From: an uncultured Bacteroidales bacterium
GTDB taxonomy: Bacteria; Bacteroidota; Bacteroidia; Bacteroidales; Muribaculaceae
Length of the DNA stretch: 64,000 nucleotides
Direction of reading: 5' to 3'
Assembly: GCA_902774055.1 (NCBI GenBank)
Contig: CACYGX010000013.1
Location: 62,001-126,000, forward strand
The position numbers and the translations under genes were made by a program. The notes under the pieces were generated by a model, which searched no databases, was not told the origin of the DNA, and saw nothing but the letters and a program-made list of their open reading frames with translations. Positions 24,733-32,305 of the stretch are shown here, one piece after another. Each line of letters begins with the position of its first letter. The first letter of the stretch is position 1.

Positions 24733-26839
24733 TTACTTTTTGTACTTGTACTTGACGCCCAGGTTGTACATGATGAAGGCCTGGATGTCGGTGTACTCGT
24801 CGATGATCTTGCTGATGGGCTTGCTGTGGCCGTGGCCAGCCTTGCTGTCGATGCTGGTTGCCGGTGTTGCAGTGCTGCAACTCGGCGGCATACTTGAAGC
24901 TGTGGGCGGGCACGACGCGGTCATCGTGGTCACCAGTGGTTACCATGATGGCGGGGTAGGGCGTGCCATCGTTCTTGATGTTGTGCAGGGGAGAGTAGCT
25001 GCGCAGGTAGTTGAACATCTCGGGGCTGTCGTCGCTGCGGCCATAGTCGGGAGCCCAGTTCCAACCGATGGTGAACTCGTGGTAGCGGAGCATGTCCATC
25101 ACACCCACCTGGGGCACTGCTGCGGCAAACAGGTCGGGACGCTGATTAACGACGGCGCCGACGAGCAGGCCGCCATTGCTGGCACCGTTGCAGGCGAGCT
25201 TCTTGGGGTTGGTGTACTTGTTGTCGATGAGCCACTCGGCAGCGGCGATGAAGTCGTCAAACACGTTCTGCTTGTTCATCTTGGTGCCTGCCTGGTGCCA
25301 CTCCTCGCCGTACTCGCCACCACCGCGCAGATTGACGTAGGCGCAGATGCCGCCACAGTCCATCATGGCAAACAGGGTGCGGGTATAGGTGAAGGCGGGG
25401 TTGAGGCTCACGTTGAAGCCGCCGTAGCCATAGAGGAAGGTGGGACGCTGACCGTCACGCTTCAGGCCCTTCTTGTAAACGAGGAACATGGGGATGCGCG
25501 TGCCGTCCTTGCTGTTGAAGAAGACCTGCTCGGTGACATAGTCCTCGCTCTTGAGGTTCACCTTGGGCTGGAAGAACAATTCGCTCTTGCCGGTCTCCAG
25601 GTCGTACTTGTAGATGGCGCCGGGGAAGGTGTAGCTGGTAAAGCTGTAGAAAACCTCCTTGGCCTTATTCTTGGCGCTGAAGCCTACCGAGCCATAGGTG
25701 GGCAACTCAATCTCGCGGATGAGCTTGCCATTCTGGTCGTAGAGGTAGGGATGGCTCGAAGCGTCCTTGTCATAGGTGAGGATGAATTTATGGTCGGCCA
25801 TCGTGGCTCCAGTGAGAACCGATTCCTGCTCGGGAATGAACTCGGCCAGGGTAGCGGGCGACAGGTGCTCGGCATCATAGGTGACGATCTTGCCCTTGGG
25901 GGCATTCTCGTTGGTGGTGACATAGATCTTGCCGTTGTCGATGCCGATGATGCCGCGCTCATACTTCATGCCTCCAATGAGCTGCACGTAGTGCGGATTG
26001 CGGTCCTTGAGGTCCTTGACGTAGATGTCGTTGCCCTCGGCGTCGCTCTTCCACAGGATGACGTAACGCTCGTCATCGCTGACGCTCACCTGGTGGAAGT
26101 GCAAGGGCTCGCTCTTGTCCTGATACTCGATGTAGTCCTCGCTTTGGGGCGTGCCCAGCTTGTGGTAATACACCTTCTGGTACTCATTCTTGGACGACTT
26201 GGCATCGTCGGGGGCATCATAGCCGCTGTAGAAGAAGCCGTCACCCAGCCACTGGGCGTCGGTGAACTTGGCCCAGACGATGTGGTCATCGAGCACCTTG
26301 TCCTCCTTGAGGTCCTTGACGTAGATCTCGTTCCAGTCGCTGCCGTTGCGGGTGATGACGTAGGCCAGGTAGCGGCCGTCGTTAGAGAAATCCAGCTGCT
26401 GCAGGGCCACGGTGCCGTCGTCGCTCAACGTGTTGGGGTCGAGCACCATCTTGTGGTTGCCATTCTTGTCGTACTCGTAGAGCACGCTCTGGTTCTGCAG
26501 ACCGTCGTTCTTGAAGAAGTAGAATTTGTCCTTCACCTTGAACGGAGCGCCCATCTTCTCGTAGTTGGCGAGTTCGGTAATGCGCTTTTTCACGTCCTTG
26601 CGGAACGGGATTTTTGACAGGTAGTTTTGAGTCACCTTGTTCTGGGCATTCACCCAAGCCTCGGTCTCGGTGCTGCGGTCATCCTCGAGCCAGCGGTAGG
26701 GGTCGGGCACCTGTGTGCCGAAGTAAGTGTCCACCGTGTCCATGCGCGGAGGGTCGGGATAGTTGATGCGAGCCTGCGCCGTTACAGCCGACGCTGCAAT
26801 CAATGCACTGCTCATGAGTAAAATCCTTTCTTTTTTCAT
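24733..26839 (-). pseudogene. Prolyl oligopeptidase (S9A), frameshifted before the catalytic histidine
   Basis: A secreted S9A serine peptidase with signal peptide MKKERILLMSSALIAASAVT and N-terminal 'PDPYRWLEDDRSTETEAWV'. The propeller and hydrolase domains are intact through the Ser motif 'CNGASNGGLLVGA' and the Asp motif 'GDHDDRVVPAHS'. After 'TGNQ' near 24854 the frame shifts. The family tail 'IDSKAGHGHSKPISKIIDEY', with the catalytic His, continues in another frame and ends at 24733. The residues usually found between (Pro-Val-Leu-Ile-Arg) are missing, consistent with a ~14-bp deletion. The shifted frame instead runs on to 24659 through a terminator with junk sequence. It is either a real inactivation or an assembly error. 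Confidence 0.85.
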
Positions 26840-26879
26840 TGTGATTCTTGAATTAAATATTTCGCTTTCTTGATATTGC

Positions 26880-27851
26880 TTATTGTTCGAGTTGGGCAAT
26901 GACATTGAGGAGGGTCTGGCCGACCTGGGCGAGGGTGGCGGGGTCAATGCTGCTCATGGTGTCGCCCAACGTGTGCCACTCGGGGCAGAACCCCGACGGG
27001 CTGTCGCTGCGCAGGTCGATGATATCGACGCAGGGAATGCCCGCGCGGTTGATGAAGATGTGGTCGTCGGTCACAGCACCACCCTGGGCGTTGATGAAGT
27101 GATTGCCCGCGGCATTTTTCCAGACAAGGTCAACAAAACCGCCCGCATATTGTGTCGAGTAGTACTCGCGGGTGAAAGTGGCATTGGCCGAACCCACCAT
27201 GTCGAGCAGGATGCCGAATAGCGGTTTGTAGCTTGACACATGGGGATGCTGCGTCCAGTACTGTGTGCCCAATCCCCAAGACTCCTCATTGTCGTCCACA
27301 CCCATGTCCTCGGCATCCACGAGCAGGATGTCGATGCCCAGAGCGGTTCCTTCCTTTTTGAGTTGCTGTGCCAGTTGCAGCAGTACGCCCACGCCGCTGG
27401 CACCGTCGTTGGCGCCCATGACGGGCTTGCGGTGGTTGGCGGCGTCGGGATCATTGTCGGCCCAGGGGCGGGTGTCCCAGTGGGCGAGTAGCAACAGGCG
27501 CTGGCTGGCTTCGGGGTTGATGACGCCAATGATGTTCTTGATGCCCAACGGCCCCTCGGTAGCCGTCTGCACAGTGCCCGTCTGCATAATGACGGTGTCG
27601 CAACTGGCCTTCAAGGTTGCCATGAGCCAGTCGGCGCACTGGGCGTGAGCCGGCGTGCCGGGCACACGAGGCCCAAATTCACACTGCTGGCGTGTCAAGT
27701 CCAGGGCGGCATTGCCGTCGAAGGCTTGCCTATTGTTGCTAGCCGTTGCAGCCGTGTCGCTTGCTGCCTGTCCGCTGGCAGTAGAGCCATTGGTGCTGCC
27801 ACATGCCGTGATGAGGGAGAGCAGCATTATATACAATAATGTCATTCTCAT
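26880..27851 (-). CDS. M28-family zinc peptidase / glutaminyl cyclase-like lipoprotein
   Basis: 323 residues with a lipoprotein signal (LLSLITACGS, lipidated Cys at ~17). The M28 fold shows metal ligands in order: 'LLAHWDTRP', 'GANDGASGVG', 'LLVDAEDMG', 'AVTDDHIFIN' and 'CPEWHTLGDT'. The overall pattern is closest to bacterial glutaminyl-peptide cyclotransferases, which form N-terminal pyroglutamate on exported proteins, but an aminopeptidase role cannot be excluded. It sits on the outer or inner membrane facing the periplasm or surface. The prolyl oligopeptidase gene follows 40 bp downstream. Confidence 0.87.
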   Translation of the reverse strand: MRMTLLYIMLLSLITACGSTNGSTASGQAASDTAATASNNRQAFDGNAALDLTRQQCEFGPRVPGTPAHAQCADWLMATLKASCDTVIMQTGTVQTATEGPLGIKNIIGVINPEASQRLLLLAHWDTRPWADNDPDAANHRKPVMGANDGASGVGVLLQLAQQLKKEGTALGIDILLVDAEDMGVDDNEESWGLGTQYWTQHPHVSSYKPLFGILLDMVGSANATFTREYYSTQYAGGFVDLVWKNAAGNHFINAQGGAVTDDHIFINRAGIPCVDIIDLRSDSPSGFCPEWHTLGDTMSSIDPATLAQVGQTLLNVIAQLEQ

Positions 27852-27858
27852 GATGAAA

Positions 27859-27917
27859 ATAAAAAAAAGATGCGGTATGTCCTGACCCGCTGTGATGCGG
27901 ATACGACATACCGCATC
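27859..27917 (-). terminator. Intrinsic terminator after secG
   Basis: A perfect 13-bp stem (GATGCGGTATGTC / GACATACCGCATC) with a 23-nt loop is followed on the minus strand by eight T residues. It closes the five-gene operon ending in secG. Confidence 0.85.
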
Positions 27918-27947
27918 CTTGATGTTGTTTAAGATACGGTGAATAAC

Positions 27948-28346
27948 TTACTTGGCCTCCTTGGCGGGAGCTTCCTTAGCGGGGGCTTCCTTGGCGGGAG
28001 CAGCAGCTTCCTGCTTAGCCGAAGCCTCGGCTGCGGGAGCCTGCTCGGCCTCTGCGCCGAAGTTGGGAGCCTGGGTCTCGCTGGTGGGCAACTTCTCGAT
28101 TTGCGGTGCGCCCTCAACGATGCTGGGAGCGGTAACAAATGCCGAAGCGATGCTCAGCGCGCAGATGAATGCAGACAGACCCCAAGTTGCCTTCTCAACG
28201 AAGTCGGTGGTCTTGCGCACACCCATGAACTGGTTATAATTATTCACGTTGGCAGCAAGGCCGCCACCTTTAGATTTTTGGATAAGGATTACACCGACCA
28301 ACAGAATCGATGCGATCACAATCAGAATTGCAAAAATAGTGTACAT
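27948..28346 (-). CDS. secG: Preprotein translocase subunit SecG
   Basis: 132 residues. The N-terminal 75 form the normal SecG pair of membrane helices around 'VILIQKSKGGGLAANVNN'. The rest is an extra cytoplasmic tail rich in Ala, Glu, Lys and Pro (APAKEAPAKEAPAKEAK), common in Bacteroidales SecG. It assists SecYE export. It is the last gene of an operon, 6 bp after its neighbour, and is followed by a strong terminator. Confidence 0.94.
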   Translation of the reverse strand: MYTIFAILIVIASILLVGVILIQKSKGGGLAANVNNYNQFMGVRKTTDFVEKATWGLSAFICALSIASAFVTAPSIVEGAPQIEKLPTSETQAPNFGAEAEQAPAAEASAKQEAAAPAKEAPAKEAPAKEAK

Positions 28347-28352
28347 TTTTTC

Positions 28353-29114
28353 TTATTTTTTGTCGTTTAGTGTCTCATTTAAGACCAATTTGGTCAAGAA
28401 CCGAATTTGGTCTGCAAAGTAAATACTATTTTTTGGATATTTCAAATTTAATTGCTTAATAATTTCAAGTGCCTGAGAATATTTGTGTCTGGAAATATAC
28501 ATTTTGGCTAGGCTTTCGCTCAGCATCGACTCATCGGTTTGGGTAGGATTGTCGATGATATCGTCAGCGATTTCGGCCTTCTCCTGCTCGTCGATGGGCA
28601 CTGCGATGGGCGTTTGTGCGGCTTGCTCTCCCAGCTGCATCTGTTCGGCGATGAACTGGTTGATGAGTTCGTCTTGCGAGTCCCCTCCATCGAGTTTGGC
28701 GCCGCCTTCTTCCTTTTCTTGGGCCGCTAGCACATCGGCATAGTCGGGCTGAGGGTTGAAAATGGCCTTGTTGATGGCCTCGACCTCGCCCGGGCTGGTC
28801 TTGCCGTAGTTGTCCAGAAAACGGTCGATGGTGGTAAAGGTGTCGGGGGTCTGCGGCAAGTTCTCGGGCGGATAGAAATCGGCCATCACGCCTGCATCTT
28901 CGCCCAGTTGCATGGCCAGCGCCAGGCGATCTGGAAAGATGATGGCCAGTTTGGACAAGACGTCCTCGTTGCCCTTGACGCCGTTGTGCTTGAGGAAAAA
29001 CAGGGGCGGCAGCACGCTGTAGGGGGCGTCCTGCATGGCCTGCTCCAGCCACTCTCTCGTCAGCTCACAGGTCTCGCCAGTGGCCAAATTCTTGATATCT
29101 TCAACCCAGGTCAT
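28353..29114 (-). CDS. Conserved Bacteroidales protein of unknown function (TPR-like C-terminus)
   Basis: A 253-residue soluble protein with no signal peptide. The N-terminal part 'LTREWLEQAMQDAPYSVLPP' reads as helical repeats. The middle is acidic and low-complexity ('EEGGAKLDGGDSQDELIN'). The end 'LAKMYISRHKYSQALEIIKQ' looks like a single TPR hairpin. It sits between lptE (20 bp) and secG (6 bp), so a role in envelope biogenesis is plausible but unproven. I do not recognise a named family. Confidence 0.75.
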   Translation of the reverse strand: MTWVEDIKNLATGETCELTREWLEQAMQDAPYSVLPPLFFLKHNGVKGNEDVLSKLAIIFPDRLALAMQLGEDAGVMADFYPPENLPQTPDTFTTIDRFLDNYGKTSPGEVEAINKAIFNPQPDYADVLAAQEKEEGGAKLDGGDSQDELINQFIAEQMQLGEQAAQTPIAVPIDEQEKAEIADDIIDNPTQTDESMLSESLAKMYISRHKYSQALEIIKQLNLKYPKNSIYFADQIRFLTKLVLNETLNDKK

Positions 29115-29134
29115 TTTATTGCAAAAACTAACGA

Positions 29135-29650
29135 TTACCAGTCACCCAGGGTGGCGTTGAAGATGAGATCTGACAAGTCCTTGCAGATCTGGTTACACAA
29201 CTCGTCCTGCACGTCGATGAGCAACTCACTGCTCGAGAAGTCGCGGTAGGCGCTGAATGACAAGTCCTTAGACAGGCTCTGGTTCTTGTTGTTGATGTAC
29301 TTGACGCGCACGCTGATGGTGAGTCGTGTCTGGGTCGCATAAGCGTCCTCGCCGACAGCCTGAGGCGACAGCTGGTAGTTGGTGATCTCGCCTTCCATGC
29401 GCAGGTCGGCATTGTTGCTGTCGATGACGCGCAGACGAGTCTGCTGGGCTATCATGTCGGTCATGCGGTTCTCAAACATCGTCTGCAACGGTGGATAAAC
29501 CAGGGCGGCGCGAATGGGGAACTCGCCAAAGGAGATGGTCTTATAGACGTTATAATCGATCGACGCACCGTTAAGGGTGTAGCGAGGGACACACGCCTCC
29601 CAACCGAGGGTGGTGATGGCAAGGGTCAGTATGATGAAGAGCCGTTTCAC
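29135..29650 (-). CDS. lptE: LPS assembly lipoprotein LptE-like
   Basis: A 171-residue LptE-family protein with a signal and a probable lipidated cysteine (TLGWEACVPRY). The domain reads 'YTLNGASIDYNVYKTISFGE', 'LQTMFENRMTDMIAQQTRLR', 'ADLRMEGEITNYQLSPQA', as in Bacteroidetes LptE. It plugs LptD during LPS insertion into the outer membrane. The start is GTG, overlapping the stop of the sigma-54 activator gene by 4 bp (GTGA). Confidence 0.88.
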   Translation of the reverse strand: MKRLFIILTLAITTLGWEACVPRYTLNGASIDYNVYKTISFGEFPIRAALVYPPLQTMFENRMTDMIAQQTRLRVIDSNNADLRMEGEITNYQLSPQAVGEDAYATQTRLTISVRVKYINNKNQSLSKDLSFSAYRDFSSSELLIDVQDELCNQICKDLSDLIFNATLGDW

Positions 29651-30915
29651 TGCCGTTCCAGGTTGTATTGCTTGATTTTACGATAGAGCGTACGCTCGGA
29701 GATGTTCAGCTCCTGGGCAGTGGACTTGCGGCGGCCGTTGTTGCGGCGCAAAGCACTCTCGATGGTCTCGCGCTCGGTTTCCTCGAGGGTCTTGACGGTC
29801 TCGCCCTCGACGTCCATTGCCGAAACCTCGTCGACGCGCCCCAGCTCCTGGGTTTCGCGCTGCATGTCGCGATAGGGCGAATCCATGGACATCTGGCTGT
29901 TGTCACGGTTGCTGCCGTACTCCAGCAGCGAGGTCGGCTCGCGTTTGAGCTCATGGACGCTGGTGGCCACGTGTGACGTGGGTCCAGCATTGTCCATGCG
30001 TTTCTTGAGCGCTTCGATTTCGGCTCTCATCGATAGGATGAGCGTGAACAGTTGCTCGCGCTCGGCGTTGTAGTCATAGGTGGGCTGTGACTGGATGGTC
30101 AGGGCCGTCTCGCGGGTGTCGGGCATGTATTGGCGCAGGGTGGCTGCATCCACCGTGTTGCCCGACTCGAACAGGGCCACCTGCTCGATGACGCTCTTGA
30201 GCTGGCGCACGTTGCCCGGCCAGTGGTAGGCCTTGAGCAGTCGCTGAGCATCGTCGGTGAGGGTGACTTCGCTGGTGCGGTTCTCGTTGATGAAGTTGCG
30301 CAGGAACAGCCTGGACAGCAACACGATGTCGTCGCCGCGCTCGCGCAGGGGCGGCACGTTGATCAACACCGTCGAGAGGCGGTAATACAGGTCCTCGCGG
30401 AACTTGCCGTCCTTGACGGCCTGCAGCATATCCTTGTTGGTGGCTGCAACGATGCGGATGTTGGTCTTGCGCACGGTGCTGTCGCCCACACGCATGTATT
30501 CGCCGTTCTCGAGCACGCGCAGCAGTCGCGCCTGGGTGCTCATGGGCATCTCGGCGACCTCGTCGAGGAAGATGACTCCCCCGTCGGCCTCCTCAAAGTA
30601 GCCCTTGTGGTCGGCAATGGCACCGGTAAACGAGCCCTTGACGTGGCCAAAGAGTTCACTGTCGATAGTGCCCTCGGGGATGGCGCCACAGTTCACGGCG
30701 ATGTACTTTTTGTGCTTGCGCGGGCTGCTCTCATGGATGATCTTGGGGAACGATTCCTTACCGGAACCGCTCTCGCCGATGATGAGCACGCTCAGGTCGA
30801 TGGGTGCCACGAGCATGGCACGCCTAATGGCGGCAATCAGCGCGGGTGACTCGCCCACGATGCCAAAGCGCAGTTTCAATGCGCGGATGTCGTTATCGGT
30901 TATTTTTGTTGCCAT
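29647..30915 (-). CDS. Sigma-54-dependent transcriptional activator without receiver domain
   Basis: 422 residues. The AAA+ domain begins almost at the N-terminus: Walker A 'GESGSGKESFPKI', the sigma-54 contact loop 'GSFTGA', Walker B 'GGVIFLDEVAEMP', and sensor 'LLRVLENGEYMRVG'. A linker follows, then a Fis-type HTH 'NNGRRKSTAQELNISERTLY'. There is no phosphorylation receiver or obvious sensor domain, so activity is set by abundance or a partner. It overlaps the acyltransferase gene upstream (16 bp) and lptE downstream (4 bp), so it is co-expressed with envelope genes. Confidence 0.93.
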   Translation of the reverse strand: MATKITDNDIRALKLRFGIVGESPALIAAIRRAMLVAPIDLSVLIIGESGSGKESFPKIIHESSPRKHKKYIAVNCGAIPEGTIDSELFGHVKGSFTGAIADHKGYFEEADGGVIFLDEVAEMPMSTQARLLRVLENGEYMRVGDSTVRKTNIRIVAATNKDMLQAVKDGKFREDLYYRLSTVLINVPPLRERGDDIVLLSRLFLRNFINENRTSEVTLTDDAQRLLKAYHWPGNVRQLKSVIEQVALFESGNTVDAATLRQYMPDTRETALTIQSQPTYDYNAEREQLFTLILSMRAEIEALKKRMDNAGPTSHVATSVHELKREPTSLLEYGSNRDNSQMSMDSPYRDMQRETQELGRVDEVSAMDVEGETVKTLEETERETIESALRRNNGRRKSTAQELNISERTLYRKIKQYNLERQ

Positions 30916-31793
30916 TTCTTCATTTTATAAGTTTCACCTTTCAAGAATACTCCCAATTCCTCGGGCGTCTTGAATTGCTCATACTCCTCGGGCATGATGG
31001 GGTCATGCACGCTGACGCGGAAGTTGTAGTTCTTGCGGCGGAAGACCTCGGCGGGGAGCCTTAGCGTCCTCAGTTTCCAGCTGATGACGCCCAGTGCGAG
31101 CGATATCCAACTGTTGTGCCCATGGATGTAGATGGGGATGACGGGCACCTTGAGTTTCTGGATCAGACGCATGATGACGGGTTGCCACTCGCGGTCCTCG
31201 ACGCGTAGGTGCTTGTTGAGTTTGCTCACAGCGCCAGCGGGGAAGAAACCCAGCGGGTGCCCTGCCTTGACATGCTTGAGCGACTCGCTGATGCCCTGCA
31301 TCGACACGGCGCGCTTGGCGGGATCGGTGCTGGCCAGGGCGTCAACGGTGATGAAGTTGGGCATCATGCCGCCGATTTTGCTCAGCAGCATGTTGACCAT
31401 GAACTTGTAGTCGGGACGATGGGTGCCGATGATGTGAATCATCATCACGCCATCGAGGGCGCCAAAGGGGTGGTTGGTGACCGTGATGAAGGGTCCCTCG
31501 GGCAGGTTGTCCAGCACTTCGCCGTTATCGTAGGTGATGGTGGCGTTCAAGTCCTTGAGCATGCCGGTGCAGAAGGGTACACCTGGCGTGCCGCAGTTGT
31601 GGCCGTGGATCCAGTTGACGTCGTCCATGTCGAGCAGGTGAAATAACCATTTCACCAGTTTGGGCTTGCCGTCAAAGAAGGGCACCATCTTGCGCACGTC
31701 GTCATAGTCCAGGATGTCGGGCTTTACGGGTGTGGTTTGTTGCTCAGTGGTCTGCTCTTCGGGCTTGGTTTGTTCTATCTTGTTTTCGTCCAT
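30900..31793 (-). CDS. Lysophospholipid acyltransferase-like protein (PlsC superfamily)
   Basis: About 297 residues from the ATG at 31793 (MDENKIEQTK); a start six codons upstream is less likely. The acyltransferase block I appears as 'VTNHPFGALDG' (the H-x4-D motif) and a later block as 'HPLGFFPAGAVSKL'. 'PVIPIYIHGHNS' is also typical. It transfers an acyl chain to a lysophospholipid or ornithine-type lipid at the inner membrane. It heads the operon with the sigma-54 activator, lptE and secG, and has a TAATTTTGC box 28 bp upstream. Confidence 0.85.
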   Translation of the reverse strand: MDENKIEQTKPEEQTTEQQTTPVKPDILDYDDVRKMVPFFDGKPKLVKWLFHLLDMDDVNWIHGHNCGTPGVPFCTGMLKDLNATITYDNGEVLDNLPEGPFITVTNHPFGALDGVMMIHIIGTHRPDYKFMVNMLLSKIGGMMPNFITVDALASTDPAKRAVSMQGISESLKHVKAGHPLGFFPAGAVSKLNKHLRVEDREWQPVIMRLIQKLKVPVIPIYIHGHNSWISLALGVISWKLRTLRLPAEVFRRKNYNFRVSVHDPIMPEEYEQFKTPEELGVFLKGETYKMKKWQQK

Positions 31794-31820
31794 TGTGTAA
31801 ATACGCTCCAAAATTGGACT

Positions 31821-31829
31821 GCAAAATTA
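31821..31829 (-). promoter_or_regulatory. -7 box (TAATTTTGC) of the acyltransferase-secG operon
   Basis: Minus-strand TAATTTTGC fits the -7 consensus and lies 28 bp before the first gene of the operon. Confidence 0.5.
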
Positions 31830-31930
31830 CAACAATTTTCGGGAACTGACACAAGGGGAGTGTTAAAATATGACATTTTGGCAGAAAATCCGTCTGCTGC
31901 GGGGGGGGGAGACTCCATAACTCGACTATG

Positions 31931-32126
31931 ATGGCATCAGCGTTCTAATTGAAAAACAACTGAAAAATCTGAAAAATCTGGGGGCATGCGCGTTCTTTCT
32001 TTTAACAACAAGAAATACAAGAAATACTATGGCATCCGCGTTCTGGTTGGAAAACAACTGAATAATCTGAAAAATCTGGGGGCATGCGCGTTCTTGATTT
32101 TTAACAACAAGAAATACAAGAAATAC
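31931..32126. repeat. Two tandem 98-bp repeats
   Basis: Copy 1 starts at 31931 and copy 2 at 32029. Each runs ATGGCATC(A/C)(G/C)CGTTC, then AAAACAACTGAA.AATCTGAA, GGGGGCATGCGCGTTC and AACAACAAGAAATACAAG. The copies differ at few positions. With the adjoining short repeat they make up most of the 512-bp gap. Confidence 0.88.
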
Positions 32127-32195
32127 AATATTATTATATTTAATTGTCTTTGTTGTCTTTCTTTACTTCTGATTAAAAGTATGCGGATGATAACT

Positions 32196-32229
32196 GAGGA
32201 CTAAGGACTAGGGACTAAAAACTAAAAAT
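32196..32229. repeat. GGACTAA / AAAAACTAA microrepeat
   Basis: Tandem units GAGGACTAAGGACTAGGG then ACTAAAAACTAAAAATA, the same family and orientation to the next gene as the repeat before sufC. Confidence 0.6.
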
Positions 32230-32265
32230 AATGCCCTTTTTCTTTCATTTTAGTGAATGTTTCAT

Positions 32266-32274
32266 TATATTTGC
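32266..32274 (+). promoter_or_regulatory. -7 box (TATATTTGC) for the LRR/DUF285/dockerin gene
   Basis: An exact TAnnTTTGC match 32 bp before the ATG. Confidence 0.6.
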
Positions 32275-32305
32275 GGCAGTTATTAACTTTTAAACTCGAT
32301 TGAAT

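Noticed and set aside
24704-26617. 637-codon plus-strand open frame opposite the prolyl oligopeptidase gene
   Set aside because: It is the complement of a recognised S9A peptidase and has Val/Leu/Ala-rich low-information sequence and no start context.
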